DNA from: Advenella kashmirensis WT001
GTDB lineage: Bacteria > Pseudomonadota > Gammaproteobacteria > Burkholderiales > Burkholderiaceae_B
Length of the DNA stretch: 64,000 nucleotides
Direction of reading: 5' to 3'
Assembly (NCBI RefSeq): GCF_000219915.2
Contig: NC_017964.1
Coordinates: 124,001-188,000, forward strand
Within the stretch, counting starts at the first letter, position 1. Each line of letters starts with the position of its first letter. Below the pieces are notes generated by a model. The model ran no database searches and was not told where the DNA came from. It worked only from the letters and a program-made list of their open reading frames with translations. The translations under genes were made by a program, and so were the position numbers. Positions 8,426 to 18,352 of the stretch are shown here, piece by piece.

Positions 8426-8950
8426 TTGTCGCTGTTTGATTCATCAGAGAAATACGGTTTAGTTTCCCGGGCATTGCACTGGTTGATGGCGCTGGGCTTT
8501 GCCTGGATGTTTTTTACCGCTGCGCTGCATTATTTTGCAGATGAAACGCCCATTACCGATACGTTATGGCCGACGCATTCGATCATGGGATTTACCGTAT
8601 TCTGTCTGGGCGTCTTCAGAGTCCTGTGGGCGGTAATCAATATTTCACGCCGACCGCCATCGCTGTCCACGGTATCGGGACTGGGGCATAGCGTATTGTA
8701 TGCGCTCATGCTGGTCATTCCGGCGCTGGCATTGCTACGCACTTACGGGTCGGATCGCCCGTTTTCATATCTGGGCATTCCGCTAATGGAACCGACCGGC
8801 GAAAAGGTCCAATGGATGATCGATCTGGCCGGATTGCTGCATGGTGAACTCGGTTGGACGCTGCTGGCGCTGGTCATAGGCCATATTGGCATGGTCTATG
8901 CCCACAGGAAAGCATCCGGCGCGATTGATGTGCTGCCGCGCATGCTTTGA
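8426..8950 (+). CDS. Cytochrome b561 family protein
   Basis: The product is a 174-residue inner-membrane diheme b-type cytochrome of the bacterial b561 family with four hydrophobic segments. Likely heme-ligand histidines are His18 in RALHWLMALGF and His51 in THSIMGF, with others in GLGHSVLY, LLHGELGW and IGHIGMVYAH. Start is TTG 8426, seven bases after GGAGG, and no in-frame ATG fits. Members accept electrons from quinol and some reduce superoxide. The partner here is unknown. Confidence 0.87.
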   Translation: MSLFDSSEKYGLVSRALHWLMALGFAWMFFTAALHYFADETPITDTLWPTHSIMGFTVFCLGVFRVLWAVINISRRPPSLSTVSGLGHSVLYALMLVIPALALLRTYGSDRPFSYLGIPLMEPTGEKVQWMIDLAGLLHGELGWTLLALVIGHIGMVYAHRKASGAIDVLPRML

Positions 8951-9193
8951 TCGGGCAACGCTAACGCTTGTTATACCGTTTTCTTTATAAGGCAGATCGC
9001 GTTTAGCGCAGGTTCGCCGATAGCCAGCATCGCCTTTACGGCATGCTGGCATTTTTTGTGTCCGTCCGTTTCAAATGAGCTCAATGCGTATTCTCGTTGG
9101 CGATCGATTCGCATTGTTTGCATCTGCGGTATGCCACGAACTTGGCAGCTCATTCATGACGGGTGTAATATGGAAACACAAGGAGCAGGCAAG

Positions 9194-9405
9194 ATGACAG
9201 CGAAATTCAAAAAGGGCGACCATGTTAGCTGGAATAGCGAAGCGGGCAGGTTTCCGGCAAGATCATTGCTATTCATACAAGCGACTTCGATCACAAGGGG
9301 TACGTCCATCGTGCTTCGAAAGACGAACCCCAATACGAAATTAAAAGCGACAAAACTGATCACGTTGCTGCACATAAAGGTAGCGCATTGCGGCATATCA
9401 AGTGA
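9194..9405 (+). CDS. DUF2945 (HVA1-type) small protein (apparent frameshift)
   Basis: The product begins MTAKFKKGDHVSWNSEAGR, typical of DUF2945 proteins. The frame then breaks near 9253. Adding one G to AGGTT gives VSGKIIAIH, GYVHRASKDEPQYEIKSD and VAAHKGSALRHIK, completing the 70-residue family pattern to the stop at 9403-9405. An AGGAG site lies upstream of ATG 9194. These small beta-rich proteins are of unknown function and are induced by stress or phytohormone in other organisms. Confidence 0.8.
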
Positions 9406-9544
9406 AATACATATCTCCAATGTGTCCGGGCTATACCGGTCTGTTTGACATGATCCATGCATGCCGGCGAGTATTGCCATTTTGCATTGGCCGTGATGTC
9501 CGGAGCATATTACGACTGCATTGCAGATCCAGCGCATTTCAAGT

Positions 9545-10192
9545 ATGAACAATTCGACAAAAGATAGCGACGACCGATCATTTGCACAATATATTAATGA
9601 GATTCGCCGTTGCCGGGTTTGTCATGATCAACCTCGCTATGGACAAGCTATGGTTCCAGAGCCGCGTCCCATTATTCAGGTATCTCAGACGGCAACCATC
9701 TGTATCGCCAGTCAGGCGCCTGGCACCCGGGTGTATAAAACCGGGCGTCCGTTCAATGACGCATCCGGTGTCCGACTCAGACAATGGATGGGTGTTTCTG
9801 AAGAGGAGTTTTACGACGATTCCCGGGTCGCGATTATTCCCATGGGATTCTGTTTTCCCGGACTCAGAGCCGATGGCAGTGATCTGCCGCCACGGCGAGA
9901 GTGCAAGGAAATATGGCGTACGTCATTGTTTAGCCGCTTGCCTCATCTGAAATTGCTGTTGACGATCGGTGGCTATGCGCAGGGCTGGCATCTGGGTCCG
10001 CAGGTGGCGCGTCAAGGCGTCACCGAAACAGTGCGGTCCTGGCGCCAGTACGCTCTTGCCGACCCTGTCTTGCGCATCTATCCGTTACCGCATCCGTCCT
10101 GGCATAACAATCGATGGCTCAAGCAGAACACATGGTTCGAAGACGAAGTGCTGCCGCAATTGCAGCAGGATATACGTGAGCTGATTACGTAA
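9545..10192 (+). CDS. Uracil-DNA glycosylase superfamily protein
   Basis: The product is about 215 residues with the alpha/beta UDG fold signatures. Near residue 50 is SQAPGTRVYKTGRPFNDASG, equivalent to motif I with the active-site loop. Near residue 180 is LPHPSWHNNRW, equivalent to the DNA-intercalation loop motif. The N-terminal RRCRVCHDQPRYG Cys pair resembles the start of family-4-like members. Proteins of this subgroup are commonly annotated as uracil-DNA glycosylase family, with activity rarely shown. ATG 9545 is chosen, and an upstream in-frame start at 9521 is possible. Confidence 0.8.
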   Translation: MNNSTKDSDDRSFAQYINEIRRCRVCHDQPRYGQAMVPEPRPIIQVSQTATICIASQAPGTRVYKTGRPFNDASGVRLRQWMGVSEEEFYDDSRVAIIPMGFCFPGLRADGSDLPPRRECKEIWRTSLFSRLPHLKLLLTIGGYAQGWHLGPQVARQGVTETVRSWRQYALADPVLRIYPLPHPSWHNNRWLKQNTWFEDEVLPQLQQDIRELIT

Positions 10193-10398
10193 TAACTGAG
10201 CTATCTGGCGGTTGTCGCAGCAACGAAGATGGTCATGAAGCAAGCTTGACAATACACGACGGTAATCTTGCACGGTTGCATGCGCAACATGATGCCGGTG
10301 TAGCATTTTTTATAGAGTGCAGCTGTCATATTAAATCAGGGACGGCTTGTTTTGCAGTACGATTATTTTCACATGCGCTTGCCTCAAAAGGAACTATC

Positions 10399-11031
10399 GT
10401 GCCGGACACAACTACCATCATTGCTTTTGCTGCGGTCTCCCTGGGTATGGTGCTTACCCCCGGGCCTAATATGATTTACCTGGTGTCACGCTCGCTATGT
10501 CAGGGGCGGCGCGCAGGCATGATGTCCCTTCTGGGCGTGCTACTCGGCTTCATTTTCTATATGGTGAGCGCCGCATTGGGTATAACCGCCTTGCTTTTTG
10601 CCGTCCCTTACGCCTATGAGGCGCTCTGCTATGGTGGTGCCCTGTATTTGCTTTATATGGCCTGGCAGGCGGTGCGGCCAGGAGGCCAATCTCCATTTCA
10701 AGTGAAAACATTGGCGCCCGATAGCCCAAGAAAATTGTTTCTGATGGGTTTTCTGACGAACCTGCTGAACCCCAAAATCGCAGTTATGTACTTGTCCCTG
10801 CTGCCGCAGTTTGTTAATCCGGAAAAAGGCAGCATTCTGACCCAGTCGCTGGCGCTGGGATCAGTGCAGATTGCGATCAGCATCAGCGTCAATATGCTGA
10901 TTGTCATTATGGCCGGCAGCATTGCCTCTTTCCTGGCCAGCCGCCCGAGCTGGGTGGTGGCGCAGCGCTGGCTAATGGGTACGGTGCTAGCGGGTCTGGC
11001 AATCAGAATGGCCATGTCTGCCAGACGCTGA
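10399..11031 (+). CDS. LysE/RhtB-family amino-acid exporter
   Basis: The product is 210 residues with six hydrophobic segments. The family-diagnostic N-terminus is LGMVLTPGPNMIYLVSRSL, and GFLTNLLNPKIAVMYLSLLPQFVNP lies in the middle. It should export an amino acid or homoserine-lactone-like compound across the inner membrane, with unknown specificity. GTG 10399 follows AAAAGGA, and the longer open frame from 10246 has no hydrophobic start. The gene is monocistronic and faces a convergent LacI gene. Confidence 0.87.
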   Translation: MPDTTTIIAFAAVSLGMVLTPGPNMIYLVSRSLCQGRRAGMMSLLGVLLGFIFYMVSAALGITALLFAVPYAYEALCYGGALYLLYMAWQAVRPGGQSPFQVKTLAPDSPRKLFLMGFLTNLLNPKIAVMYLSLLPQFVNPEKGSILTQSLALGSVQIAISISVNMLIVIMAGSIASFLASRPSWVVAQRWLMGTVLAGLAIRMAMSARR

Positions 11032-11165
11032 TCATATTTGCTGCCTGGAGCAAGGCGCAACACCTCACTGGGAGGAGCGTGGGTATTTTGTTTGCAGGAG
11101 TTAAATTGCGTTGCCTGCAAGATGGCATCGTAATTCAACGGCATGCATGTTAAATCATTGCAGCA

Positions 11166-12226
11166 TTACAAATGCAATTGGCTGCTTTCCCTGATAATCA
11201 GATCACATGGCAACAGGTCTTCAACAATAGTGCTTTCGCCTCCTGTCCCGAGCATCAACTGCTGCAGGACGGTCCGCGCTGCGTGCTGGCCAATCTGATA
11301 GCGTGCCGGGCGCAGGGTCGTTAGTGCCGGGCGCAGTCTTGCGGAAATGGATGCATCGCCAAACCCTGCAATGGCGCAATCGCGCGGCAGGACAAGATTG
11401 CATGAAGGAGCGTGCAGTATGGCACCAGCGGCCATATTGTCATTGGCAAAAATCAAGGCTTGGGGCTTGGAATGTACAGGTAACCGTGACAACCTTCAAT
11501 GCCAATGGCTCCTGCCTCGAATTCGTCGTCTTCCGGGATAATCTGCACGTCCGCCTCCAGACCAGCACCGGTCATGGCTTGGGCATAGCCCTGAGCGCGT
11601 TGTCTGGCGCGAAAATCTTCGGTGGTTTGTGACATGACAAACCGGATCCGAGTCGCACCTTGTTCCAGAAAGTGTCTGGCCAATATGGCTCCGGTTTCGA
11701 TATGCGGGAATCCCACTTGATGAAATGGTCGTCCCGGTACGAGCCCCCAGGCTTCGATCACAGGGATGTTGAGCGCGCGCAGCATGGCTTCGGCCGCGGG
11801 CGTGTGGTCATGGCGTGTCAGGATCAGTGCGGTGGGGTGCCAGCCGACAAAAGTACGGATAGCCTGTTCTTCGAGCTCCTGAGAATACTGGGCATTGGCC
11901 AGGAGCAGTTGCAATCCAGACGCCTGCAGTTCGTCGGTCATGCCCTTGACCAGATCGGCGAAAGTCGCGCTTGCGATGTTCTGCATAACCGCGCAAACCA
12001 CCCGCCCATGTCCCGAAGCCAGCCCACCTGCCACCTGGCTGGGCACGTAGCCGATCCGGTCGATAATTTCACGCAAGCGCTCTCTTAACGCAACCGAGAC
12101 TTTTTCAGGTGAATTGAAGTAGCGCGAAACGGTAATGGAGGAAACGCCGGCCAGAGCGGCCACGTCATGGATGGTGTATGAGCCAGCTTTGCGACGCGTG
12201 GTACGTGATGTTTGTTTTTGAGTCAT
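11166..12226 (-). CDS. LacI-family repressor of the sugar-acid locus (apparent frameshift)
   Basis: The product is 353 residues after repair. The LacI helix-turn-helix is at about residues 18-40 (TIHDVAALAGVSSITVSRYF), followed by a periplasmic-binding-like effector domain resembling gluconate-type (GntR) repressors. The frame breaks near 11483. Adding one T to GGTTGT gives IEGLSRLPVHSKPQALIFANDNMAAG and runs to the stop at 11166. It is divergent from the hydroxyacid dehydrogenase gene, with two GTTACCGGTAAC palindromes between them. It is very probably the local repressor, with a sugar acid or its derivative as inducer. Confidence 0.88.
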
Positions 12227-12277
12227 GGTTTATCCCAATGGCGTGTTGTTTGACCAACGCCCTACAATTATATCAAT

Positions 12278-12302
12278 GTTACCGGTAACAGTTACCGGTA
12301 AC
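12278..12302. promoter_or_regulatory. Tandem LacI-family operators
   Basis: Two copies of the perfect palindrome GTTACCGGTAAC lie at 12278-12289 and 12291-12302, one base apart, with centres 13 bp apart. They sit between the divergent lacI-type gene (start 12226) and the dehydrogenase gene (start 12346). The half-site GTTACC with central CG is typical of GntR/gluconate-type LacI regulators. Confidence 0.85.
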
Positions 12303-12345
12303 ATACCGAATCCGGCCAAATGTATTTCTACCATTGCCTGTACCT

Positions 12346-13290
12346 ATGACCCGACCCCTTCTGCTTGTTGTCACACCATTTTCTCAGGAAGCGCTTGTGC
12401 CTTTGCTGGAGCACTTTGATGTTGTGCAGTGGCAATCATTGCCGTCACCCGACGCATTTTGCGCCCGGCATGGGTCAGATGTGCGGGTCTTGATTACCAA
12501 CGGCATGGCTGGTGTGCCGTCGCTGTGCCGCGACGCATTGGCCAATCTGGCGCTCATCGCGTGCAACGGGGTGGGGTACGACGCTATCGATCTGGGCTGG
12601 GCCGATGCCCGGGGGATTCGTGTTATTAACACACCAGACGTTCTGTCGGCGGATGTGGCGGATTTTGCAATGGCATTGGTATTGGCCGTATTCAGGCAAG
12701 TGCCCGCAGCAGACCGGTATGTGCGCGAGAACAAGTGGGGGCGCCAGGGAGCATTTCCGCTGGCCAGGCGTTTCTGGGGTTCAAAAGTCGGTATTGTGGG
12801 GCTGGGACGTATCGGCCATCTGATTGCCAACCGCGCTGCCGCATTTAGTACGCAGATCGGATACACGGGCCGGCGACAGCAGGACGGCGTTGCCTATTCG
12901 TATTTCCCGACTGTGCTGGCGCTGGCTGGATGGGCAGACGTGCTCATTGTGACCACGCCTGGTGGCGCCGACACCCATCATCTGGTGTCCCGGGCCGAGC
13001 TAGAGGCGCTCGGCCCGCAAGGCGTACTGGTTAACATCGCTCGCGGCTCTGTTGTAAACCAGTCGGCGCTGATTGACTGTCTGGAAAGCGGTCAACTGGG
13101 TGCTGCGGCCCTGGATGTCTTTGAGGAAGAGCCTCACGTACCAGAATCAATTATTCATTCAGCATCCACGATTCTTAGCCCTCACATTGCAAGCGCCACC
13201 GTGCAAACCCGCCAGGCCATGGCTGCGCTAGTGGTCGACAATATTTTGCAGCATATCAATGGCAAATGTCTTATTTCACCTGTGAACTGA
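12346..13290 (+). CDS. D-isomer-specific 2-hydroxyacid dehydrogenase
   Basis: The product is 314 residues and interconverts a 2-keto acid and 2-hydroxy acid with NAD(P)H in the cytoplasm. The Rossmann loop GIVGLGRIG lies near residue 149. The catalytic Arg (NIARGSVV), Glu (FEEEPHVP) and His (LSPHIASAT) are all in place. The sequence is closest in style to glyoxylate/hydroxypyruvate and 2-ketogluconate reductases. It is the first gene of the LacI-controlled unit. The genes downstream (Bug protein, dehydratase, aldolase) suggest it reduces a keto-acid product of sugar-acid cleavage. No strong ribosome site is visible, so TTG 12334 remains possible. Confidence 0.88.
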   Translation: MTRPLLLVVTPFSQEALVPLLEHFDVVQWQSLPSPDAFCARHGSDVRVLITNGMAGVPSLCRDALANLALIACNGVGYDAIDLGWADARGIRVINTPDVLSADVADFAMALVLAVFRQVPAADRYVRENKWGRQGAFPLARRFWGSKVGIVGLGRIGHLIANRAAAFSTQIGYTGRRQQDGVAYSYFPTVLALAGWADVLIVTTPGGADTHHLVSRAELEALGPQGVLVNIARGSVVNQSALIDCLESGQLGAAALDVFEEEPHVPESIIHSASTILSPHIASATVQTRQAMAALVVDNILQHINGKCLISPVN

Positions 13291-13314
13291 CCCTATAACA
13301 AGCAAGGAGACAAC

Positions 13315-14305
13315 ATGAATCCATCCAAATTCGTTCGTCGAAGCTACACCATGGCGCTACTGCTGACAGGCATGATATTTTTTTTACCTGTTTATGCACA
13401 AGCAGATAAGTATCCCGAAAAGCCGATCACATTTGTTGTTCCGTACCCAGCCGGCGGGGTGGCCGATCAGTTTGCCCGCAGCATGGCTACCGAGCTGGGA
13501 AAGCGTCTGGGGCAGACTGTCGTGGTCAGCAACCGTGCCGGCGCCAACGGTAATATTGGGTCAGCCTATGCTGCCAAGCAGCCTGCCGACGGCTATACCT
13601 TGCTGCTCGGATCGACCAGCACGCTGGCCGTGAATCCGCATTTGTACAAAGATATGGGTTACGACCCGATCAAGGATTTGCAGCCGGTGACATTGACGCA
13701 CCAGATGCCAAATGTGTTAATTGTGGGCTCTGGCACCCCATACAAAAGCGTTGAGGATGTCATCGAGGCGGCCAAACGCGAACCGGGTCGTATTCCTTTC
13801 GGGTCTGCTGGTAACGGCAATTCCATGCATCTGGCCGGGGAGTTGTTCCAAAAGCAGAGTGGCACAAAACTGATGCATGTGCTATAAGGGGGCCCCACCG
13901 GCGCTTACTGATGTCATGGGAGGATCGTTGCCCACGATGTTCATCAATCTGCCTTCGGTGGTTGGTTATGCCGATTCGGACAAGATTCGGATACTGGCTG
14001 TTGCGGCACCCACGCGAGCCAAAGTCTTGCCAAATGTGCCTACGTTCGAGCAGGCCGGTGTCCCTGGTGTGATCTCCAGCGTCTGGAATGGCATTCTGGT
14101 TCGCAGCGGGACGCCCGAAGCAATCGTCAGGAAACTGAACCAGAACATTGTGGCGATCCTGCAATCACAAGCGTTTGCCCAACCGCTGGAAAATCAGGGG
14201 TACGAAGTGCTGTCTTCGACACCGCAGGAGTTTGCAGATTTACTGCAGAAAGACACAAAGGTGATGGGCGACCTGGTCCGTGATGCGGGTATTCAAATAG
14301 ACTGA
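13315..14305 (+). CDS. Bug/TctC-family solute-binding protein (apparent frameshift)
   Basis: The product is about 330 residues after repair and a periplasmic binding protein of the tripartite tricarboxylate family. A signal peptide covers about residues 1-33, and the mature start KYPEKPITFVVPYPAGGVADQFAR is diagnostic. The frame breaks at about 13880 inside the conserved MHVPYKG motif. Restoring two C bases (GTGCTAT to GTGCCCTAT) joins both parts. No TctA or TctB gene lies in this operon, so it is an orphan Bug protein that may borrow membrane partners or act as a sensor. An AAGGAG site precedes the ATG. Confidence 0.87.
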
Positions 14306-14318
14306 TTGGAGTATTGTT

Positions 14319-16063
14319 GTGCAGAAAAAATTACATCAATTGCGCAGCCAGCGCTGGTTTGCAAGCGATGATATTCGCGGTTTTGCGCACCGTCAGCGCA
14401 TGCAGCAGCAGGGGCTCTCGCGAGATGAATTCATGGGGCGTCCTATTGTAGGCATCCTGAATACCTGGAGTGATCTGTCGCCGTGTCATGCGCATCTTCG
14501 TGATCGTGCGCAGGCGATCAAGCGTGGTGTACTGCAGGCCGGCGGATATCCACTGGAGCTGCCGGCCATGAGCCTTGGCGAAGTCATGGTCAAGCCCACA
14601 ACCATGCTGTATCGCAATTTTCTTGCCATGGAGGCAGAGGAGTTGATCCGCAGTCTTCCCCTGGACGGTGTGGTGTTGCTGGGCGGTTGTGATAAAACCA
14701 CGCCGGGCCTGGTAATGGGGGCATTATCCATGGATGTGCCGGCGCTGTTCTGCCCGGCTGGCTCCATGCTGAATGATCGTTATCAGGGTCAGGCCGTGGG
14801 GGCGGGAACGCACACCAAGAAGTATTGGGAACAATACACCATTGGCAACATCGACCAGCCTGAATGGATCGGGCTGGAAGCCCGGATGACTCGCGCGCCC
14901 GGCACATGCAATACGATGGGTACGGCCAGCACCATGACTTCCATTGTCGAGGCCATGGGGCTTGCCTTACCCGGTTCAACCAGCCTGCCAGCCATGGACG
15001 CAGCCCATACTCGCATGGCCTGGGCCTGCGGCCAGCGCATTGTCTCCATGATCTGGGAGGATTTGCGCCCCTCGCGCATTTTGACCCGTGACGCGTTCCT
15101 CAATGGGGTTGCAACCTGGATGGCGTTAGGTGGCTCCACCAATGCTGCTGTCCACTTGCCGGCGATGGCTGGGCGAGCCGGGGTTGAACTCAGTCTTGAT
15201 GATTTCGATGCACTGGCACGTCAGGTGCCGGTGCTGGCCAATTTGTTTCCTTCGGGCAACCGACTGATGGAAGACTTTTACTATGCGGGTGGCCTGCCTG
15301 CATTATTGCAACGTATTCGAACGCATTTGCAACTGGATGCCCTCACCTGCACCGGTATGACCCTGGGTGCCAATATCGAGGGACAGACCAGTTCCGATGA
15401 TGATGTGATCCGCAAGCTGGATAACCCGGTCATTCCCGCCACACCGCAGTGCCCCGAAGCCGGTATGGCATTGGCCGTGTTGCGGGGCAATCTATGTCCG
15501 GATGGCGCCGTAATCAAACCTTCTGCCGCGACCCCGGCGCTGTTGCGACATACCGGCCCTGCGCTGGTTTTTGATTCCAATGCCGACATGCTGGCCGCCA
15601 TCAATGATCCGGACCTGGACGTCAATGAAAATACAGTCCTGGTGCTGCGCAATGGTGGTCCTGTTGGCGGGCCGGGTATGCCGGAATGGGGCAATTTGCT
15701 ATCCCGAAGAAGCTGTTGAAGCAGGGGGTGCGCGATATCGTCCGATTGTCTGATTCGCGCATGAGCGGCACCCACTATGGCACTTGTGTTTTGCATATAG
15801 CGCCGGAGTCTGCCGTGGGCGGTCCCCTGGCATTGGTGCGTACAGGCGATCTGATTCGTCTGGACATCAGCGCGAGAACACTTGATGTTTTGGTTTCCGA
15901 CAGTGAACTGGCGCAGCGCCGCGCTCAATGGTGCGCCCCGGAGCAACCATATAAGCGCGGATTCACACGCATCTACCAACACGAAGTGACACAAGCTAAT
16001 CTCGGCTGTGATTTCACTTCCCTGGCCGGAAACGACAAGACGCCGGAACCCCCCATTTATTGA
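14319..16063 (+). CDS. Sugar-acid dehydratase, IlvD/Edd family (apparent frameshift)
   Basis: The product is 581 residues after repair, normal for the family, and removes water from an aldonate to give a 2-keto-3-deoxy acid using an Fe-S cluster. Cluster cysteines appear in SPCHAH, GGCDKTTP and APGTCNTMG. The N-terminus LRSQRWFASDDIRGFAHRQRM resembles L-arabinonate/D-xylonate dehydratases more than IlvD. The frame breaks near 15688 in MPEWG. Adding one G to GGGG gives EWGQFAIPKKLLKQG and the C-terminal DSRMSGTHYGTCVLHIAPE. Start is GTG 14319. The product would be a substrate of the aldolase downstream. Confidence 0.87.
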
Positions 16064-16104
16064 TTTAAACCATTGCATTTGTATTAATTACAACAGGAGT
16101 ATGT

Positions 16105-16914
16105 ATGCCCGCAGCAACTGATCTGCTAGAAAACCCTTTTCGCGCCCGTCTTGCTCAACCTGGGGCGCCGCTAGGCACCTGGCTCATGTCCGGTACGTCG
16201 AGTACCGCTGAAGCAATGGGGCGCGCCGGCTTTGACTGGCTGCTGGTAGATCTGGAGCATGTACCGCTTGACGATCAGGATGCCCTGCATGTATTGCAGG
16301 CTATCGCGGGGACCAATGCCTGCGCGGTAGCACGTCTGGCGGCAAACGATCCCGTTCTGTTCAAGCGGGCGCTGGATCTTGGCGCCCAGACCGTGATGGT
16401 GCCGTTTGTTGACAGCGCGCAAGCTGCGCGGCAGGCGGTCAGCAACGCCAAATATCCCCCGCTTGGAACACGTGGCTTTGCCGCAGTCCATCGGGCCAGT
16501 GGCTATGGCACTGCGACCGATTATGCAAAGCGCGCGAACGACTCGGTCTTCACCATTATTCAACTTGAAACGCCACAGGCCGTGGCGGCACTTGAAGACA
16601 TTGCAGCCGTGCCAGGCGTGGATGCGCTATTTCTGGGTCCAGGCGATCTGTCGGCAAATATGGGGCATATCGGCAATCTGGCTCATCCGGAGGTGCAGCA
16701 CGTAATCGCCGACGTGGCGCGGCGTTGTCAGGCCATCGGCGTGCCTTGCGGCATTGTCGGACCTACCCCGGAAATGGTCTCAAGCTTTATCAGTTCCGGC
16801 TATGCATTTGTGGCGGTGGCCTCTGACATGGGCATGATGATGCGTCAGGCCACCGCATTCATTCAAGCAATCCGCCCGGCACTGGCAAAAGGTTATGACG
16901 GTGGTGTTTATTGA
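16105..16914 (+). CDS. HpcH/HpaI-family aldolase
   Basis: The product is a 269-residue class II (metal-dependent) aldolase that splits a 2-keto-3-deoxy acid into pyruvate and an aldehyde. Family motifs include FDWLLVDLEHVPLDDQD near residue 44, with metal or base residues Glu and His, QLETPQAVAALEDIAAVPGVDALFLGPGDLS, and the conserved YPPLGTRGFA loop. An AGGAG site precedes the ATG. It lies 41 bases after the dehydratase, so dehydration then cleavage is the likely order. The exact sugar acid is unknown. Confidence 0.9.
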   Translation: MPAATDLLENPFRARLAQPGAPLGTWLMSGTSSTAEAMGRAGFDWLLVDLEHVPLDDQDALHVLQAIAGTNACAVARLAANDPVLFKRALDLGAQTVMVPFVDSAQAARQAVSNAKYPPLGTRGFAAVHRASGYGTATDYAKRANDSVFTIIQLETPQAVAALEDIAAVPGVDALFLGPGDLSANMGHIGNLAHPEVQHVIADVARRCQAIGVPCGIVGPTPEMVSSFISSGYAFVAVASDMGMMMRQATAFIQAIRPALAKGYDGGVY

Positions 16915-16974
16915 TTCGCCACTGTTGACGGCAATCTGGCGCACCGTTGCACTTTAACAAAGAAGGAGACAAAT

Positions 16975-17964
16975 ATGATATTGGGCATTACGACATTGAA
17001 TCGGAAAACGCTTATCAAATATGCAACGTTGTTGGTCGCTACATCTGTCCTGAGCACCAGTGCCACAGCCCAGAATGCCTATCCGGAAAATCCGGTGACC
17101 ATTCTGGTGCCTTTCGGCCCGGGCGGTACGTCTGATATCATGGCTCGGATTCTGGCAAAACACCTGCGCCAGGCGATGGGCGGCAATCTCATTATTGACA
17201 ACAAGGGCGGTGCGGGTGGCGCAATTGGCATGATGCAACTGAAGCGAGCCAAACCGGATGGCTACACGCTTGGTTTGTCTGTCATCGGCCCGGAAGTACT
17301 ACAACCTGGCATGCGCAAGACAGGTTACACATATCAGGATTTTGATCATATCTGCGGAACCTATTCGGTGCCACTAATGATGATGGTGCCTCAGGACTCG
17401 GCATTTAAAAACCTGCAGGATGTTGTCGCATTCGCCGAAAAACATCCGAAGCAGCTGACTTACGGCACGTCCGGCACGGGCACGTTGCTGCATATTGCCA
17501 TGGAAATGCTCATGAAACAGGCAGATTCAACTGCGCTGCATGTGCCCTATAAAAGCTCTGCGGAAATGGTGACCGGGTTGATGGGGAAACAGGTGATGGT
17601 GATCAGCGACACCACAACCGTGGCCAAGCAATACAAGTTGCGTCCTCTGGGCATTTTTTCCGATCAACGGCTCGAGTCCAGCCCACAGGTGGCTACAACC
17701 AAGGAGGGAGGATGGCCGATCCAGGCAACCATCTGGGGCGGGCTGATTGCACCCAAGGGACTGCCTCAGGACATTGTCGCGACACTGGAAACCGCATGTG
17801 AAAAGGCGGTGAACAGCGAAGGCTACAAAGCTGACGTTGAGCCTCTGGATACGCCACCTCATTTCATGGGGGCCAAAGCATTTGCAGCATTTGCAAAAGC
17901 TGAATCGGAAAAATACAGCAAACTGATTAAGGAGATGGGCATTAGCAATGAAAAACCGCAATGA
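16975..17964 (+). CDS. Bug/TctC-family solute-binding protein
   Basis: The product is 329 residues and intact. A signal peptide ends near residue 33 (TSATA-QNAYPENPVTILVPFGPGGTSDIMAR). The family motif HVPYKSS appears near residue 188. It is the last gene of the LacI-controlled unit and the second orphan Bug protein in it, with no TctAB partner. The two proteins differ enough to bind different ligands or to be a receptor and a transporter component. A GAAGGAG site precedes ATG 16975. Transcription probably ends before the riboswitch region. Confidence 0.9.
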   Translation: MILGITTLNRKTLIKYATLLVATSVLSTSATAQNAYPENPVTILVPFGPGGTSDIMARILAKHLRQAMGGNLIIDNKGGAGGAIGMMQLKRAKPDGYTLGLSVIGPEVLQPGMRKTGYTYQDFDHICGTYSVPLMMMVPQDSAFKNLQDVVAFAEKHPKQLTYGTSGTGTLLHIAMEMLMKQADSTALHVPYKSSAEMVTGLMGKQVMVISDTTTVAKQYKLRPLGIFSDQRLESSPQVATTKEGGWPIQATIWGGLIAPKGLPQDIVATLETACEKAVNSEGYKADVEPLDTPPHFMGAKAFAAFAKAESEKYSKLIKEMGISNEKPQ

Positions 17965-18024
17965 TGCTATTTTTCGCAAACAGCAGGACGTGTGTTCCTT
18001 TGGGACAATACGTAACGACCCTAG

Positions 18025-18052
18025 TTGACATAATTTTCTGACAAGCTATACT
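18025..18052 (+). promoter_or_regulatory. Sigma-70 promoter of the manganese riboswitch transcript
   Basis: A perfect -35 TTGACA (18025-18030) and a -10 TATACT (18047-18052) are separated by 16 bp. Transcription would begin near 18059, just before the AAGGGGAGTAGC that starts the yybP-ykoY core. Confidence 0.75.
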
Positions 18053-18058
18053 TATTTG

Positions 18059-18198
18059 ATCAAGGGGAGTAGCTTTCCGCCGCCGCATCGTCATTACGGC
18101 TGTCATGCCTTGGCATGGCGCCCGGTGCCCGGGCAACACACCAGGTGTTGTAAGCAAGACCTTGCCATCTAAAGGGCAAGGTCCATAAATCCTGTTAA
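18059..18198 (+). ncRNA. yybP-ykoY manganese riboswitch (copy 1)
   Basis: The leader before the TerC-family gene has both conserved cores of the yybP-ykoY element: AAGGGGAGTAGC at 18062-18073 and CAAGACCTTGCC at about 18155-18166. GC-rich paired stems lie between them. This class binds Mn2+ and switches on manganese efflux genes. A promoter lies directly upstream and an intrinsic terminator directly downstream, so transcriptional control is likely. The 3' boundary is approximate. A second copy controls the GDT1-type gene near 30.6 kb. Confidence 0.88.
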
Positions 18199-18202
18199 GA
18201 AT

Positions 18203-18240
18203 AAATGGCCTGCGTCCTTTACGGATCAGGCCATTTTCGT
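18203..18240 (+). terminator. Riboswitch expression-platform terminator
   Basis: AAATGGCCTG (18203-18212) pairs with CAGGCCATTT (18227-18236) across a 14-base loop, followed by TTCGTTTC. It lies between the aptamer and the coding start at 18353. Mn2+ binding would be expected to prevent its formation. Confidence 0.75.
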
Positions 18241-18352
18241 TTCTGTCGATACTTTCTGTATTGGCTGGCAGCGCATTACCCTGGCGTGCAACCAGAGCGG
18301 GCCGATCCATATTCAATTCGAATTTTTAGACTATTGGATTCCGGGTGAACTT

